This document shows positions 55,110 through 62,463 of a stretch of DNA of 64,000 nucleotides, piece by piece. Where the stretch lies: NCBI GenBank assembly GCA_021295155.1, contig JAJTJC010000035.1:124001-188000 (forward strand). Reading direction: 5' to 3'. A program made the position numbers and the translations under genes. The DNA is from Flavobacteriaceae bacterium D16 (GTDB lineage Bacteria > Bacteroidota > Bacteroidia > Flavobacteriales > Flavobacteriaceae). The notes beneath the pieces were generated by a model. The model was not told where the DNA came from, searched no databases, and was given only the letters and a program-made list of their open reading frames with translations. Position 1 is the first letter of the stretch. Every line of letters begins with the position of its first letter.

Positions 55110-55544
55110 TTGAAAAAGTTTATTAAGGAATTCAAGAATTTTGCTATCAAAGGCAATATGATTGACATGGCCATAGGTATCATTATCGGTACGGCCTTCA
55201 ATAATGTGGTTAATACACTGGTAAAAAGGGTGTTGATGCCTCCGCTTTCCCTCCTTACAAACGATGTAAACCTCATCAACCGCAAATATATCCTGCGTGC
55301 AGCAACTGAAGGGACTGAGGAGATCTCAATCGGTTATGGAGAATTGCTGGAAGTCTTAATCGACTTTGGAATTATAACATTGACCATTTTCTTGGTGATC
55401 AAATTTATAAACAGGCTGCGCGTCAAGGCTGAAGACCCTAAAAATGAAGCAGAAGTTACTCCTAAAAATATTGAACTATTGGCTCGCCTGGAGGAATTGA
55501 TGGAGGAACAAAATGAAATTCTGCGAAATAACTCAAAAAAGTAA
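55110..55544 (+). CDS. mscL: Large-conductance mechanosensitive channel, TTG start
   Basis: The 144-residue protein starts with TTG at 55110 (KKFIKEFKNFAIKGNMIDMAIG) and has the TM1 segment AIGIIIGTAFNNVVNTLVKRV and TM2 LIDFGIITLTIFLVIKFINRL, then a charged C-terminal bundle. It releases solutes upon hypo-osmotic shock. TTG is the only start that preserves the N-terminal amphipathic helix; an internal ATG would cut it. It sits 10 nt after parC, so it probably shares that transcript. Confidence 0.92.
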   Translation: MKKFIKEFKNFAIKGNMIDMAIGIIIGTAFNNVVNTLVKRVLMPPLSLLTNDVNLINRKYILRAATEGTEEISIGYGELLEVLIDFGIITLTIFLVIKFINRLRVKAEDPKNEAEVTPKNIELLARLEELMEEQNEILRNNSKK

Positions 55545-55546
55545 GC

Positions 55547-56368
55547 CTATTCTTCTGTCTCTGCAGGGGAGGCCTCATCAGACGGTATTTTTTTGCGCAT
55601 TTTCATATTGAGGAACTCAACAAGCAGAGAGAATGCGATAGCGAAATACAAATAGCCTTTGGGGATAGCCCCTATTTCCTGATTAAAGACTTTCGTATGG
55701 CTCAGGTGTGCCGCCTCGGCTATCAGCATAAAGCCAATAAGAATAAGGAATGCCAGGGCAAGCAGCTGCATTGAGGGGTGATTATTGATAAATACGCGGA
55801 TGGGATTTGCAAAAATCATCATGATTACTATGGATATCACCACCGCAATAATCATTAGAATTAGGGCATCCATGGGTTTGTCTCCAATACCGTTGGTCAT
55901 ACCAACCGCTGTCAGAATAGAATCAATAGAAAATATAAAATCAATCAGTACAATTTGAAAAATAGCCCTTGAATAGGTGGTTAGGTCCTTGGCCCGGATC
56001 ACATTTTCATCATGGTGCGGCATTTCCACTTTTTCATGAATTTCTGAGGTGCTCTTATAAAGTAGAAATAGTCCGCCAAGGAATAGAATTACAGCTTGTC
56101 CGCTTATCCCTACAGTCAGCCATTCTGTATTTATGTAATAAAAGGGGTTGTTAAGGCCAATAAGAAAGGATACAGCGAACAAAAGGATAATACGCTGTAC
56201 CATGGCTAACAGCAGTCCAATATTAGTAGCCTTTTTTTGTTGATTTTCAGGTAATTTGTTGGCAACAATAGAAATAAAGACAATGTTATCTATGCCCAGA
56301 ACAATTTCCAGGAAAGTAAGTGTAAACAAGGCAACCCAGGCATCCGGGCTGGAGAGAATATCGAACAT
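55547..56368 (-). CDS. TerC-family integral membrane protein
   Basis: The 273-residue protein has seven or so TM helices, with the family signatures LEIVLGIDNIVFISIVANKL near residue 20 and DFIFSIDSILTAVGM near 145, which carry the metal-binding Asp residues. TerC proteins are linked to metal ion export, especially manganese, and tellurite resistance in other clades. Its ATG overlaps the stop of the upstream lipoprotein gene (TAATG), so they are coupled. Confidence 0.9.
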   Translation of the reverse strand: MFDILSSPDAWVALFTLTFLEIVLGIDNIVFISIVANKLPENQQKKATNIGLLLAMVQRIILLFAVSFLIGLNNPFYYINTEWLTVGISGQAVILFLGGLFLLYKSTSEIHEKVEMPHHDENVIRAKDLTTYSRAIFQIVLIDFIFSIDSILTAVGMTNGIGDKPMDALILMIIAVVISIVIMMIFANPIRVFINNHPSMQLLALAFLILIGFMLIAEAAHLSHTKVFNQEIGAIPKGYLYFAIAFSLLVEFLNMKMRKKIPSDEASPAETEE

Positions 56369-56748
56369 TACTGTTTGATTTTGATTGCTTTTCCCCGGGA
56401 TTTCTGACTACTCCCAACAATGCTGTATTCAAAGGTATAGGAATTCCCTTCAGTGGACAAGATTTTCATATGGATTGACTTTTCCTCGGCCCTGCTTTTG
56501 GGATTAATCTTTTTAACGATGTATTCGCAATCATTAAGCCATCTTATGGAAGAAGTGTCCTGTTTTCCATCGAAATAATCAATTTCTATAGCCTCATCCC
56601 TCACAAAAGTGGTGGTTTGTTCCTCGCCGTCAATCATCGCGGTGAATGAATAAGTTCCGGTTTTGAATTCCTTACAATTCCGTTCCGGTTGATAGCATGA
56701 TGCCAGGCAAAGTCCTAAAACAAAAAGGGCACTCCATTTCTTTGTCAT
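56368..56748 (-). CDS. Small lipoprotein, unknown function
   Basis: The 126-residue protein has a lipobox (LGLCLASC) and a mature part of about 108 residues with antiparallel strand pattern (GTYSFTAMIDGEEQTTTFVRDEAIEIDYFDGKQ would be a hairpin; I list only the pattern). It has two more cysteines (NCKEF and DCEYI) that may form a disulfide. It overlaps the TerC start by one base. Family not recognised with certainty. Confidence 0.65.
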   Translation of the reverse strand: MTKKWSALFVLGLCLASCYQPERNCKEFKTGTYSFTAMIDGEEQTTTFVRDEAIEIDYFDGKQDTSSIRWLNDCEYIVKKINPKSRAEEKSIHMKILSTEGNSYTFEYSIVGSSQKSRGKAIKIKQ

Positions 56749-56804
56749 GTATGCAAAATAACAAAAAGGAGGGCAGAATTCATATTATCCGCGAGGTTTG
56801 AAAG

Positions 56805-57170
56805 TTACTTTTGCGGGAAATAGGTTTTAAAAGTTCCGTCACTGTAAAACACGATGATTTTTTCTATACCTCTAGCGGGTTCTATGGATTGTGAGACAGC
56901 AGTTGATGTCGGGGTGGGAGCAGTGGCAGTTTTTTGTTCGGCTTTATATGGAAAAGATCCCTTACCATTAAGCAGCCAGTAAAGATTTACCTCTGGAAAT
57001 GTCTTCACCACCTTCATTACAAACTCCAGACTGGGTTTATTGCGTCCGGAAAGCAAGTGCGATATGCTGCTCCTCTGCACACCAATCCTGTCTGCAAATG
57101 AAGAGGCTGTAAGGTTGTAAAACCGCAGTATTTCTTCCAGTCTGCCAATAAATGCTTCGGTGTTTACCAT
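56805..57170 (-). CDS. XRE-family helix-turn-helix regulator
   Basis: The 121-residue protein has an N-terminal HTH of the Cro/CI type: LEEILRFYNLTASSFADRIGVQRSSISHLLSGRNKPSLEF is the pattern, with recognition helix RSSISHLLSG. The C-terminal part (about 70-121), Ala/Thr/Pro-rich then RGIEKIIVFYSDGTFKTYFP, lacks a known ligand domain. It is divergent from the M14 peptidase gene across an AT-rich region with three palindromes, so it may be the regulator of that gene. That link is inferred. Confidence 0.85.
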   Translation of the reverse strand: MVNTEAFIGRLEEILRFYNLTASSFADRIGVQRSSISHLLSGRNKPSLEFVMKVVKTFPEVNLYWLLNGKGSFPYKAEQKTATAPTPTSTAVSQSIEPARGIEKIIVFYSDGTFKTYFPQK

Positions 57171-57324
57171 TGTAACTATTAAACTATGCTCAAAATGTTA
57201 AATTGACTTCTTTACTGCCATTAATTTCAACAAAATTATTAAATATAAACTATCATTAGATATATTTAAATAACTGATATAAAGTATTATAATAATATAA
57301 ATGCGATTTTGTTAAATAAGCGTA

Positions 57325-57399
57325 TACAATTGTAATCATTCAAGGCTTTAGGTGCCTAAATTCCGGTATACAAATGTAACATTTTCCATGACAATTGTA
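57325..57399. promoter_or_regulatory. Three spaced palindromes of the TACAnnTGTA type
   Basis: The sites are TACAATTGTA (57325-57334), TACAAATGTA (57369-57378) and GACAATTGTA (57390-57399). Their centres are 44 and 21 nt apart, about four and two helical turns. The third overlaps the -33 region of the M14 peptidase promoter. They look like an operator array for the adjacent XRE regulator or another dimeric protein. Confidence 0.5.
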
Positions 57400-57421
57400 A
57401 TTAAATAAGCACTTACCTTTG
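57395..57421 (+). promoter_or_regulatory. Promoter of the M14 peptidase gene (TTG-N16-TACCTTTG)
   Basis: TTG at 57395-57397 and TACCTTTG at 57414-57421 are 16 nt apart, slightly short. The box ends 20 nt before the ATG at 57442. The TTG lies within the third palindrome, so bound protein could block RNA polymerase. Confidence 0.5.
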
Positions 57422-57441
57422 TAGCGTCAGTATGATTTCAA

Positions 57442-58548
57442 ATGCAGGATTTTGATCAAGCACATGAGGATTATAAAGTAGCCGGGGTCACGGGCAGATA
57501 TGTTCATCCCAGTCAGGTTGATGGTTTTTTGGCCACCTGCCCAAAAAATGTTCACATTGTTGAATTGGGTAAATCGCTTGAAGGGCGAACGATACAGATG
57601 GCAGAATTGGGATCTGGAAAGGTGAAAATTCTGATGTGGTCTCAGATGCATGGGAATGAATCCACAACCACCAAGGCGGTTTTAGATGCTATTTCCTTTT
57701 TGTCCTCCCAAAATCCAATTGCCAAAGAATTGTTGAAAAAATGTCAATTGCGGATTATCGTGATGCTCAATCCGGATGGAGCTGTCCGTTATACCAGGGA
57801 AAATGCCAATGGTGTAGATCTGAATCGTGATGCACTTGATCAAACCCAGCCAGAGAGTAAAATTTTAAGGAAAGCCTATCAAGCATTTAGTCCCAACTTC
57901 TCTTTCAACCTTCATGATCAGCGTACCATATATAACGTAGGGGAGTCAGAACACCCGGCAACACTATCCTTCCTTGCGCCTTCGATGGACTCGGAACGCA
58001 CAATTAATAAATCGCGTGAGGTCAGTATGCAGCTTATTGCTGCAATAAATGAAGCCTTGCAAAAGGTAATTCCAGGAAATGTTGGCAGATACGACGATGC
58101 TTTTAATGCCAACTGTATTGGAGATAGTCTTCAAATGCTTGGAGCGCCTACTCTTTTGTTCGAAGCAGGTCATTTTCCTGGGGATTATGAACGGGAAATT
58201 GTCAGGAAGCATGTATTCCATTCACTTCTTGTCGCCATAACTGCAATAAGCAATAAATCTTATTTAGCATACAATCTGCAATCTTACTTCAATATCCCGG
58301 AAAACAATAAGCGCTATTTTGATATTTTGATTCGCAACTATCGGTCTGGGGGTAACAAGGGGAGATTGGAAGATATGGGGATTCTTTTTCGTGAGGATCT
58401 GGTAGACGGACAAATTCAGTTTGTACCGTATTTACAGGAGCGAGGAAAACTTAATGCTCATTACGGGCATCAGACCTATGATTTCAATAATGAAAAAGAC
58501 CGCGAATACCTTAGAAATTCATCACTTTCTTCTATCTTGGATTTTTAG
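57442..58548 (+). CDS. M14-family zinc carboxypeptidase
   Basis: The 368-residue protein has the zinc motif HGNE with His70 and Glu73, the third ligand His158 in FNLHDQRT, and the catalytic Glu241 in LLFEAGHF. The segment NPDGAVRYTRENANGVDLNRD is typical of the family. No signal peptide is visible, so it may be cytosolic and process cell-wall peptides or imported peptides. The last 80 residues form an extra domain I cannot assign. Confidence 0.88.
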   Translation: MQDFDQAHEDYKVAGVTGRYVHPSQVDGFLATCPKNVHIVELGKSLEGRTIQMAELGSGKVKILMWSQMHGNESTTTKAVLDAISFLSSQNPIAKELLKKCQLRIIVMLNPDGAVRYTRENANGVDLNRDALDQTQPESKILRKAYQAFSPNFSFNLHDQRTIYNVGESEHPATLSFLAPSMDSERTINKSREVSMQLIAAINEALQKVIPGNVGRYDDAFNANCIGDSLQMLGAPTLLFEAGHFPGDYEREIVRKHVFHSLLVAITAISNKSYLAYNLQSYFNIPENNKRYFDILIRNYRSGGNKGRLEDMGILFREDLVDGQIQFVPYLQERGKLNAHYGHQTYDFNNEKDREYLRNSSLSSILDF

Positions 58549-58628
58549 GAAAATTCCATAAAATGGATTATTTGTTACATTTTTTTCAAATAATCTCAAC
58601 AAACGTTATGTATAATTTCTTAATTTTC

Positions 58629-58636
58629 TATTTTTG
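58629..58636 (+). promoter_or_regulatory. -7 box (TATTTTTG) of the Lrp/AsnC-type gene
   Basis: TATTTTTG ends 20 nt before the ATG at 58657. A weak -33 element TTAT lies about 19 nt upstream. Confidence 0.42.
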
Positions 58637-58656
58637 CCAAAAATTCTCTTGATACT

Positions 58657-59136
58657 ATGGGAAAAGTGAAATTAGACGAAATTGACCACCAGATCCTGGA
58701 TATGTTGATTGACAACACCAGGACGCCTTTTACGGATATCGCCAAGAAATTACTCATATCTGCCGGTACGGTTCACGTAAGGGTTAAGAAAATGGAAGAG
58801 GCAGGTATCATCAAAGGCTCCTCGCTTACACTGGACTACGTTAAACTGGGTTATTCCTTTATTGCTTACGTAGGGATATTCCTGGAGAAGACCCATCAAA
58901 CTAAGTTTGTCCTGGAGCGACTTACGGAAATACCCAATGTAACCGTAGCCCATATAACCACAGGCAAATTCAATATCTTTTGTAAAATCAGGGCAAAGGA
59001 CACTACACACGCAAAGAACATCATTTTTACGATAGACGATATTGATGGGATAAGCAGAACGGAAACTATGATTTCCCTAGAAGAGAGTATCAACGACAAG
59101 AAAAGGTTGATGCATACTATCTTCAATGAACTCTAA
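58657..59136 (+). CDS. Lrp/AsnC-family transcriptional regulator
   Basis: The 159-residue protein has an N-terminal winged HTH (LDEIDHQILDMLIDNTRTPFTDIAKKLLISAGTVHVRVKKM pattern, recognition helix SAGTVHVRVK) and a C-terminal ligand-binding RAM domain (about 70-150, LGYSFIAYVGIFLEK, VAHITTGKFNIFCKI). Lrp-type proteins form octamers and respond to amino acids. Neighbours are a peptidase and DinB-like gene; proline dehydrogenase lies 2 kb away. Target genes are not known. Confidence 0.9.
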   Translation: MGKVKLDEIDHQILDMLIDNTRTPFTDIAKKLLISAGTVHVRVKKMEEAGIIKGSSLTLDYVKLGYSFIAYVGIFLEKTHQTKFVLERLTEIPNVTVAHITTGKFNIFCKIRAKDTTHAKNIIFTIDDIDGISRTETMISLEESINDKKRLMHTIFNEL

Positions 59137-59165
59137 ATCTCCGATATATCTTAAAATCAAGGCCT

Positions 59166-59681
59166 ATGCGATCCACTGAACTCAGATCGGATGAGTTTCA
59201 TGAATTCTACAAACCCTATATTGATATCCTGGGTGATGTGGAACTTTTGGAAATGCTTAGCAGGCAACTAGTAAATTTTCCACAATTCCTTGCTAGTATC
59301 CCCGAGGAGAAGCTTCAGTATGCCTATGCCCCTGGTAAGTGGTCCATAGCTCAGGTTTTAGTTCATATTCTGGATTCAGAAAGGGTGTTTCAATATCGTG
59401 CCCTGCGATTTGCCCGGAACGACCAGACGCCTTTACCTGGCTTTGATCAGGACGACTATATTTCCTATTCCGGGGCAGATTCCGTTAGTAAAGAACTGTT
59501 AATACAACAATACCAGGCTGTCAGGCAGAGTACCATAGCCTTGTTTGCCTCCCTGGATAAGGAGGCCTTAATGCGCAAAGGGCAGGCCAGCGGTGTTGAA
59601 ATGAGCGTAAGGGCGTTGGGATTCTTTTGCTGCGGACATCAAAAGCATCACAGGAATATAATCAGGGAACGGTACCTCTAA
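59166..59681 (+). CDS. DinB-family protein
   Basis: The 171-residue four-helix bundle protein has the metal-binding His pattern of DinB: His in AQVLVHILDSERVFQYRA (about 67) and CGHQKHHRNII near the end. Members act as metal-dependent transferases, for example of bacillithiol or mycothiol. It starts 29 nt after the Lrp gene and may be cotranscribed. Substrate unknown. Confidence 0.85.
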   Translation: MRSTELRSDEFHEFYKPYIDILGDVELLEMLSRQLVNFPQFLASIPEEKLQYAYAPGKWSIAQVLVHILDSERVFQYRALRFARNDQTPLPGFDQDDYISYSGADSVSKELLIQQYQAVRQSTIALFASLDKEALMRKGQASGVEMSVRALGFFCCGHQKHHRNIIRERYL

Positions 59682-59690
59682 GCAATTAAC

Positions 59691-59993
59691 TTACTCTTCG
59701 TCCAGTTCGTCTTCCATATTGAGTTCCAACTCAGGGTCATCCGTAACAGATGAATTTTCGAGTTCCCTCTCCATGTTGTCATCGAAGCTGGCTATGAAAT
59801 GAGATAGGCTTTTGCTGATTTTAACCAAATAAAGGATGTCTTCCGTCCTAAGCTCTACAGCCTGAACAAGTTCTCCCTGACCATTTTTAAAGGCAATGAT
59901 ATCATCATCACCATAACCATCAGGATAGGTTTCAATCAATAAAGCAGCTGCTTTTCGATCCAGCTTTTTGTAATCTACGAGAATACGTTTCAT
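59691..59993 (-). CDS. Small acidic hypothetical protein
   Basis: From the ATG at 59993 (MKRILVDYKKLDRKAAALL) the protein has 100 residues. It has an alpha/beta N-terminal part of about 65 residues and a strongly acidic tail (about 72-100, ending NMEDELDEE). An in-frame ATG at 60035 adds 14 residues but is less likely. I recall similar short proteins next to aroB in flavobacteria, without known function. Confidence 0.7.
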   Translation of the reverse strand: MKRILVDYKKLDRKAAALLIETYPDGYGDDDIIAFKNGQGELVQAVELRTEDILYLVKISKSLSHFIASFDDNMERELENSSVTDDPELELNMEDELDEE

Positions 59994-60108
59994 GGGTTGG
60001 CATTTATGCGTGCATACTATGGCACACAAATACAATTCTAAGCTAGAAAATTTTTCCTTTTACTGAAAGCTATCAGTTGCCAATGCAGAAAAAAAGTAGG
60101 TGTAGCCT

Positions 60109-61170
60109 TTAATCTTTGTAGTAAGAGAACGCTTCCTGGAAAAGTTCCTTAGGAATTTTATTATCGATTATGGTATCGCCTATCCTTTTTAGCACAACAA
60201 AATTGATGCTTCCCCTGGTATTCTTTTTATCGAATTTAAGCAAGCCTACAATCTCCTCTACGTCTTCGTCTGTGAAATCAACCTTATCAAAACGTTTGGT
60301 GAATTCTGCCTTAATGTCTTCCAGCTGGTGCATGCCAAGGCCTATTATTCGGTTGGACAGGTACCCTTCCAGTATCATTCCAATAGCAATAGCTTCCCCG
60401 TGTAATAGGGGAGGCAAATTATTGTCCTCCAGAGAGTAAGATTCTATGGCATGTCCAAATGTGTGACCAAAGTTTAAGATCTTTCTCAGGTTTTTTTCCT
60501 TGGGGTCCTGGCTTACGATGTCATTCTTAATCTTGAGTGACTCATAGATGTGCTTGTCAAGATTCTCAAAGGAATCGACCTTTTTAAGGGTCATCCAGTA
60601 ACTTCCACTGGCAATTAAGCCGTGTTTCATCATTTCTGCAAATCCGCTATTGAGCTGCCGCTTGTCTAAGGTTGATAGGTAATCCGGGACTACAAGCACC
60701 ATTTCCGGGTTATTGAAAACACCTATCTGGTTTTTCAATACTCCCAGGTCTACTCCAGTTTTTCCACCAATGGATGCGTCTACCATTGATAAGAGGGTAG
60801 TGGGTACATTGACAAAATCAATACCTCGCTTAAAGGTTGAAGCTACAAAGCCACCCAGGTCAGTAATAACACCGCCACCAAGATTGATCAGCAGGCTCCT
60901 CCTGTCTGCATTCATATCAGACAGTTGCTTCCAAACCTCCATACAGGTTTCAATGTTCTTATGGATCTCCCCGGATTTGATCTGAATAGCCTTAAAATCA
61001 AATTTACCCCCCATATTGGCCCGGAATTCCGGAAGACAATGTTGGGCAGTATTTTCATCGACCAGGATAAAAACCTTGGAATATTTCCTATCTTTCAGAT
61101 GCAACCGAAGCTTGTAATATGCTTCGTCATCAAAGTAAATAGTACCATTGTTGGTGGTGATTGCGTCCAT
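60109..61170 (-). CDS. aroB: 3-dehydroquinate synthase
   Basis: The 353-residue NAD and zinc-dependent enzyme is the second step of the shikimate pathway. It has GGGVITDLGGFVASTFKRGIDFVNVPTTLLSMVDASIGGKTG (about 95-140; the key residues are the GGG and DASIGGKTG) and the zinc ligands GFAEMMKHGLI, LNFGHTFGHAIE and LLHGEAIAIGM. Length and motifs are standard. It is divergent from proline dehydrogenase. Confidence 0.95.
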   Translation of the reverse strand: MDAITTNNGTIYFDDEAYYKLRLHLKDRKYSKVFILVDENTAQHCLPEFRANMGGKFDFKAIQIKSGEIHKNIETCMEVWKQLSDMNADRRSLLINLGGGVITDLGGFVASTFKRGIDFVNVPTTLLSMVDASIGGKTGVDLGVLKNQIGVFNNPEMVLVVPDYLSTLDKRQLNSGFAEMMKHGLIASGSYWMTLKKVDSFENLDKHIYESLKIKNDIVSQDPKEKNLRKILNFGHTFGHAIESYSLEDNNLPPLLHGEAIAIGMILEGYLSNRIIGLGMHQLEDIKAEFTKRFDKVDFTDEDVEEIVGLLKFDKKNTRGSINFVVLKRIGDTIIDNKIPKELFQEAFSYYKD

Positions 61171-61258
61171 GCAGATACGTTTCTAAATCAAAGCAAAATA
61201 AGGCCAATTTTTTTGGAATTGAAACATGCTAGTTCTTTTTATTCAAAAATTCTGTGAT

Positions 61259-61266
61259 TATCTTTG
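61259..61266 (+). promoter_or_regulatory. -7 box (TATCTTTG) of proline dehydrogenase
   Basis: TATCTTTG ends 22 nt before the ATG at 61289. No clear -33 element is visible. Confidence 0.45.
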
Positions 61267-61288
61267 AGAGGCCGATAATTTGACAAAA

Positions 61289-62455
61289 ATGAATGAATTA
61301 TTTGAGGATACGGCAACAGCTTTTGCCTTAAAATCTGATTCCGAACTGGAACGAGCTTATTTCCTTTTCAAACTTATTGCAAATGAACCTCTGGTGCGAA
61401 TAGGTACTGCCGTAACCAATTTTGCCATTAAGGCGCATCTGCCGGTAGAAGGACTGATTAGGGCTACTGTATTCGATCATTTTTGCGCAGGAGTAAGCGA
61501 AGAAGATTCTATGCCTGTGGTAGATAAGCTATGGGATAGAGGAGTGTATTCTGTATTGGATTATTCTGTGGAGGGAAAGGAATCTGAGGACCCCCTTGAT
61601 AAGGCACTTGAGAAGAACCTAAAGATCCTTGACTTTGTAAAGAAAAAACAAGCTATGCCATTTGCGGTATTTAAGCCCACAGGATATGGACGGTTTGCAT
61701 TGTACCAGAAAATTGGAGAAGGTAAGCCACTCTCTAAATCTGAAAATGAAGAATGGGAACGTGTGGTAGCCCGATTCGAAGCTACCTGTAAAAAGGCGCA
61801 TGATCTTGATGTTTCCCTGTTGATTGATGCTGAGGAAAGCTGGATGCAGGATGCAGCGGATGATTTGGTAGAGCGGATGATGCAAAAGTATAACAAAGAA
61901 AAACCTATTGTATTCAACACCCTGCAGTTGTATCGTTGGGATCGCAAGGATTATTTAAAAACACTGCACGAAAAAGCCAAAGAAGGAGGTTTTAAAATAG
62001 GCATTAAAGTAGTGCGGGGGGCTTATCTTGAAAAAGAGAATGAAAGAGCTGAAGAAATGGGTTATCCTACCCCCATGTGCCCTTCAAAGAAAGCTACAGA
62101 CGAAAACTTTGACACCTGTGTTGCCTACATCCTGGATAACCTGGATACCATATCGCTTTTTTCCGGGACGCATAATGAGGCCAGTTGCCACCAACTTATG
62201 AAGTGGATGGATGAAAAAGGGATCGCCAAAGATGATCACCGGGTGGGATTTGGTCAATTGTATGGCATGAGTGACCATATTTCCTTTAACCTTGCGAAAG
62301 AAGGTTATAATGTAGCGAAATACCTGCCGTTTGGACCTGTTAGGGACGTGATGCCCTATTTGATCAGGAGAGCCGAGGAAAACACCTCTGTTGCCGGACA
62401 AACCAATCGGGAGCTTGAACTTTTGAAAAAAGAGAGGAAAAGACGAAAGCTATAA
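61289..62455 (+). CDS. Proline dehydrogenase
   Basis: The 388-residue FAD enzyme oxidises proline to pyrroline-5-carboxylate and passes electrons to the quinone pool. It is the stand-alone form, not the PutA fusion. Motifs are LLIDAEESWMQDA (about 181-193), IVFNTLQLYRWDR, IKVVRGAYLEKEN and FGQLYGMSDHISFNL. A TTG nine bases upstream is in frame, but the ATG at 61289 is preferred and is 22 nt from the promoter box. The P5C dehydrogenase gene is not in the window. Confidence 0.92.
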   Translation: MNELFEDTATAFALKSDSELERAYFLFKLIANEPLVRIGTAVTNFAIKAHLPVEGLIRATVFDHFCAGVSEEDSMPVVDKLWDRGVYSVLDYSVEGKESEDPLDKALEKNLKILDFVKKKQAMPFAVFKPTGYGRFALYQKIGEGKPLSKSENEEWERVVARFEATCKKAHDLDVSLLIDAEESWMQDAADDLVERMMQKYNKEKPIVFNTLQLYRWDRKDYLKTLHEKAKEGGFKIGIKVVRGAYLEKENERAEEMGYPTPMCPSKKATDENFDTCVAYILDNLDTISLFSGTHNEASCHQLMKWMDEKGIAKDDHRVGFGQLYGMSDHISFNLAKEGYNVAKYLPFGPVRDVMPYLIRRAEENTSVAGQTNRELELLKKERKRRKL

Positions 62456-62463
62456 CTCCGGAT

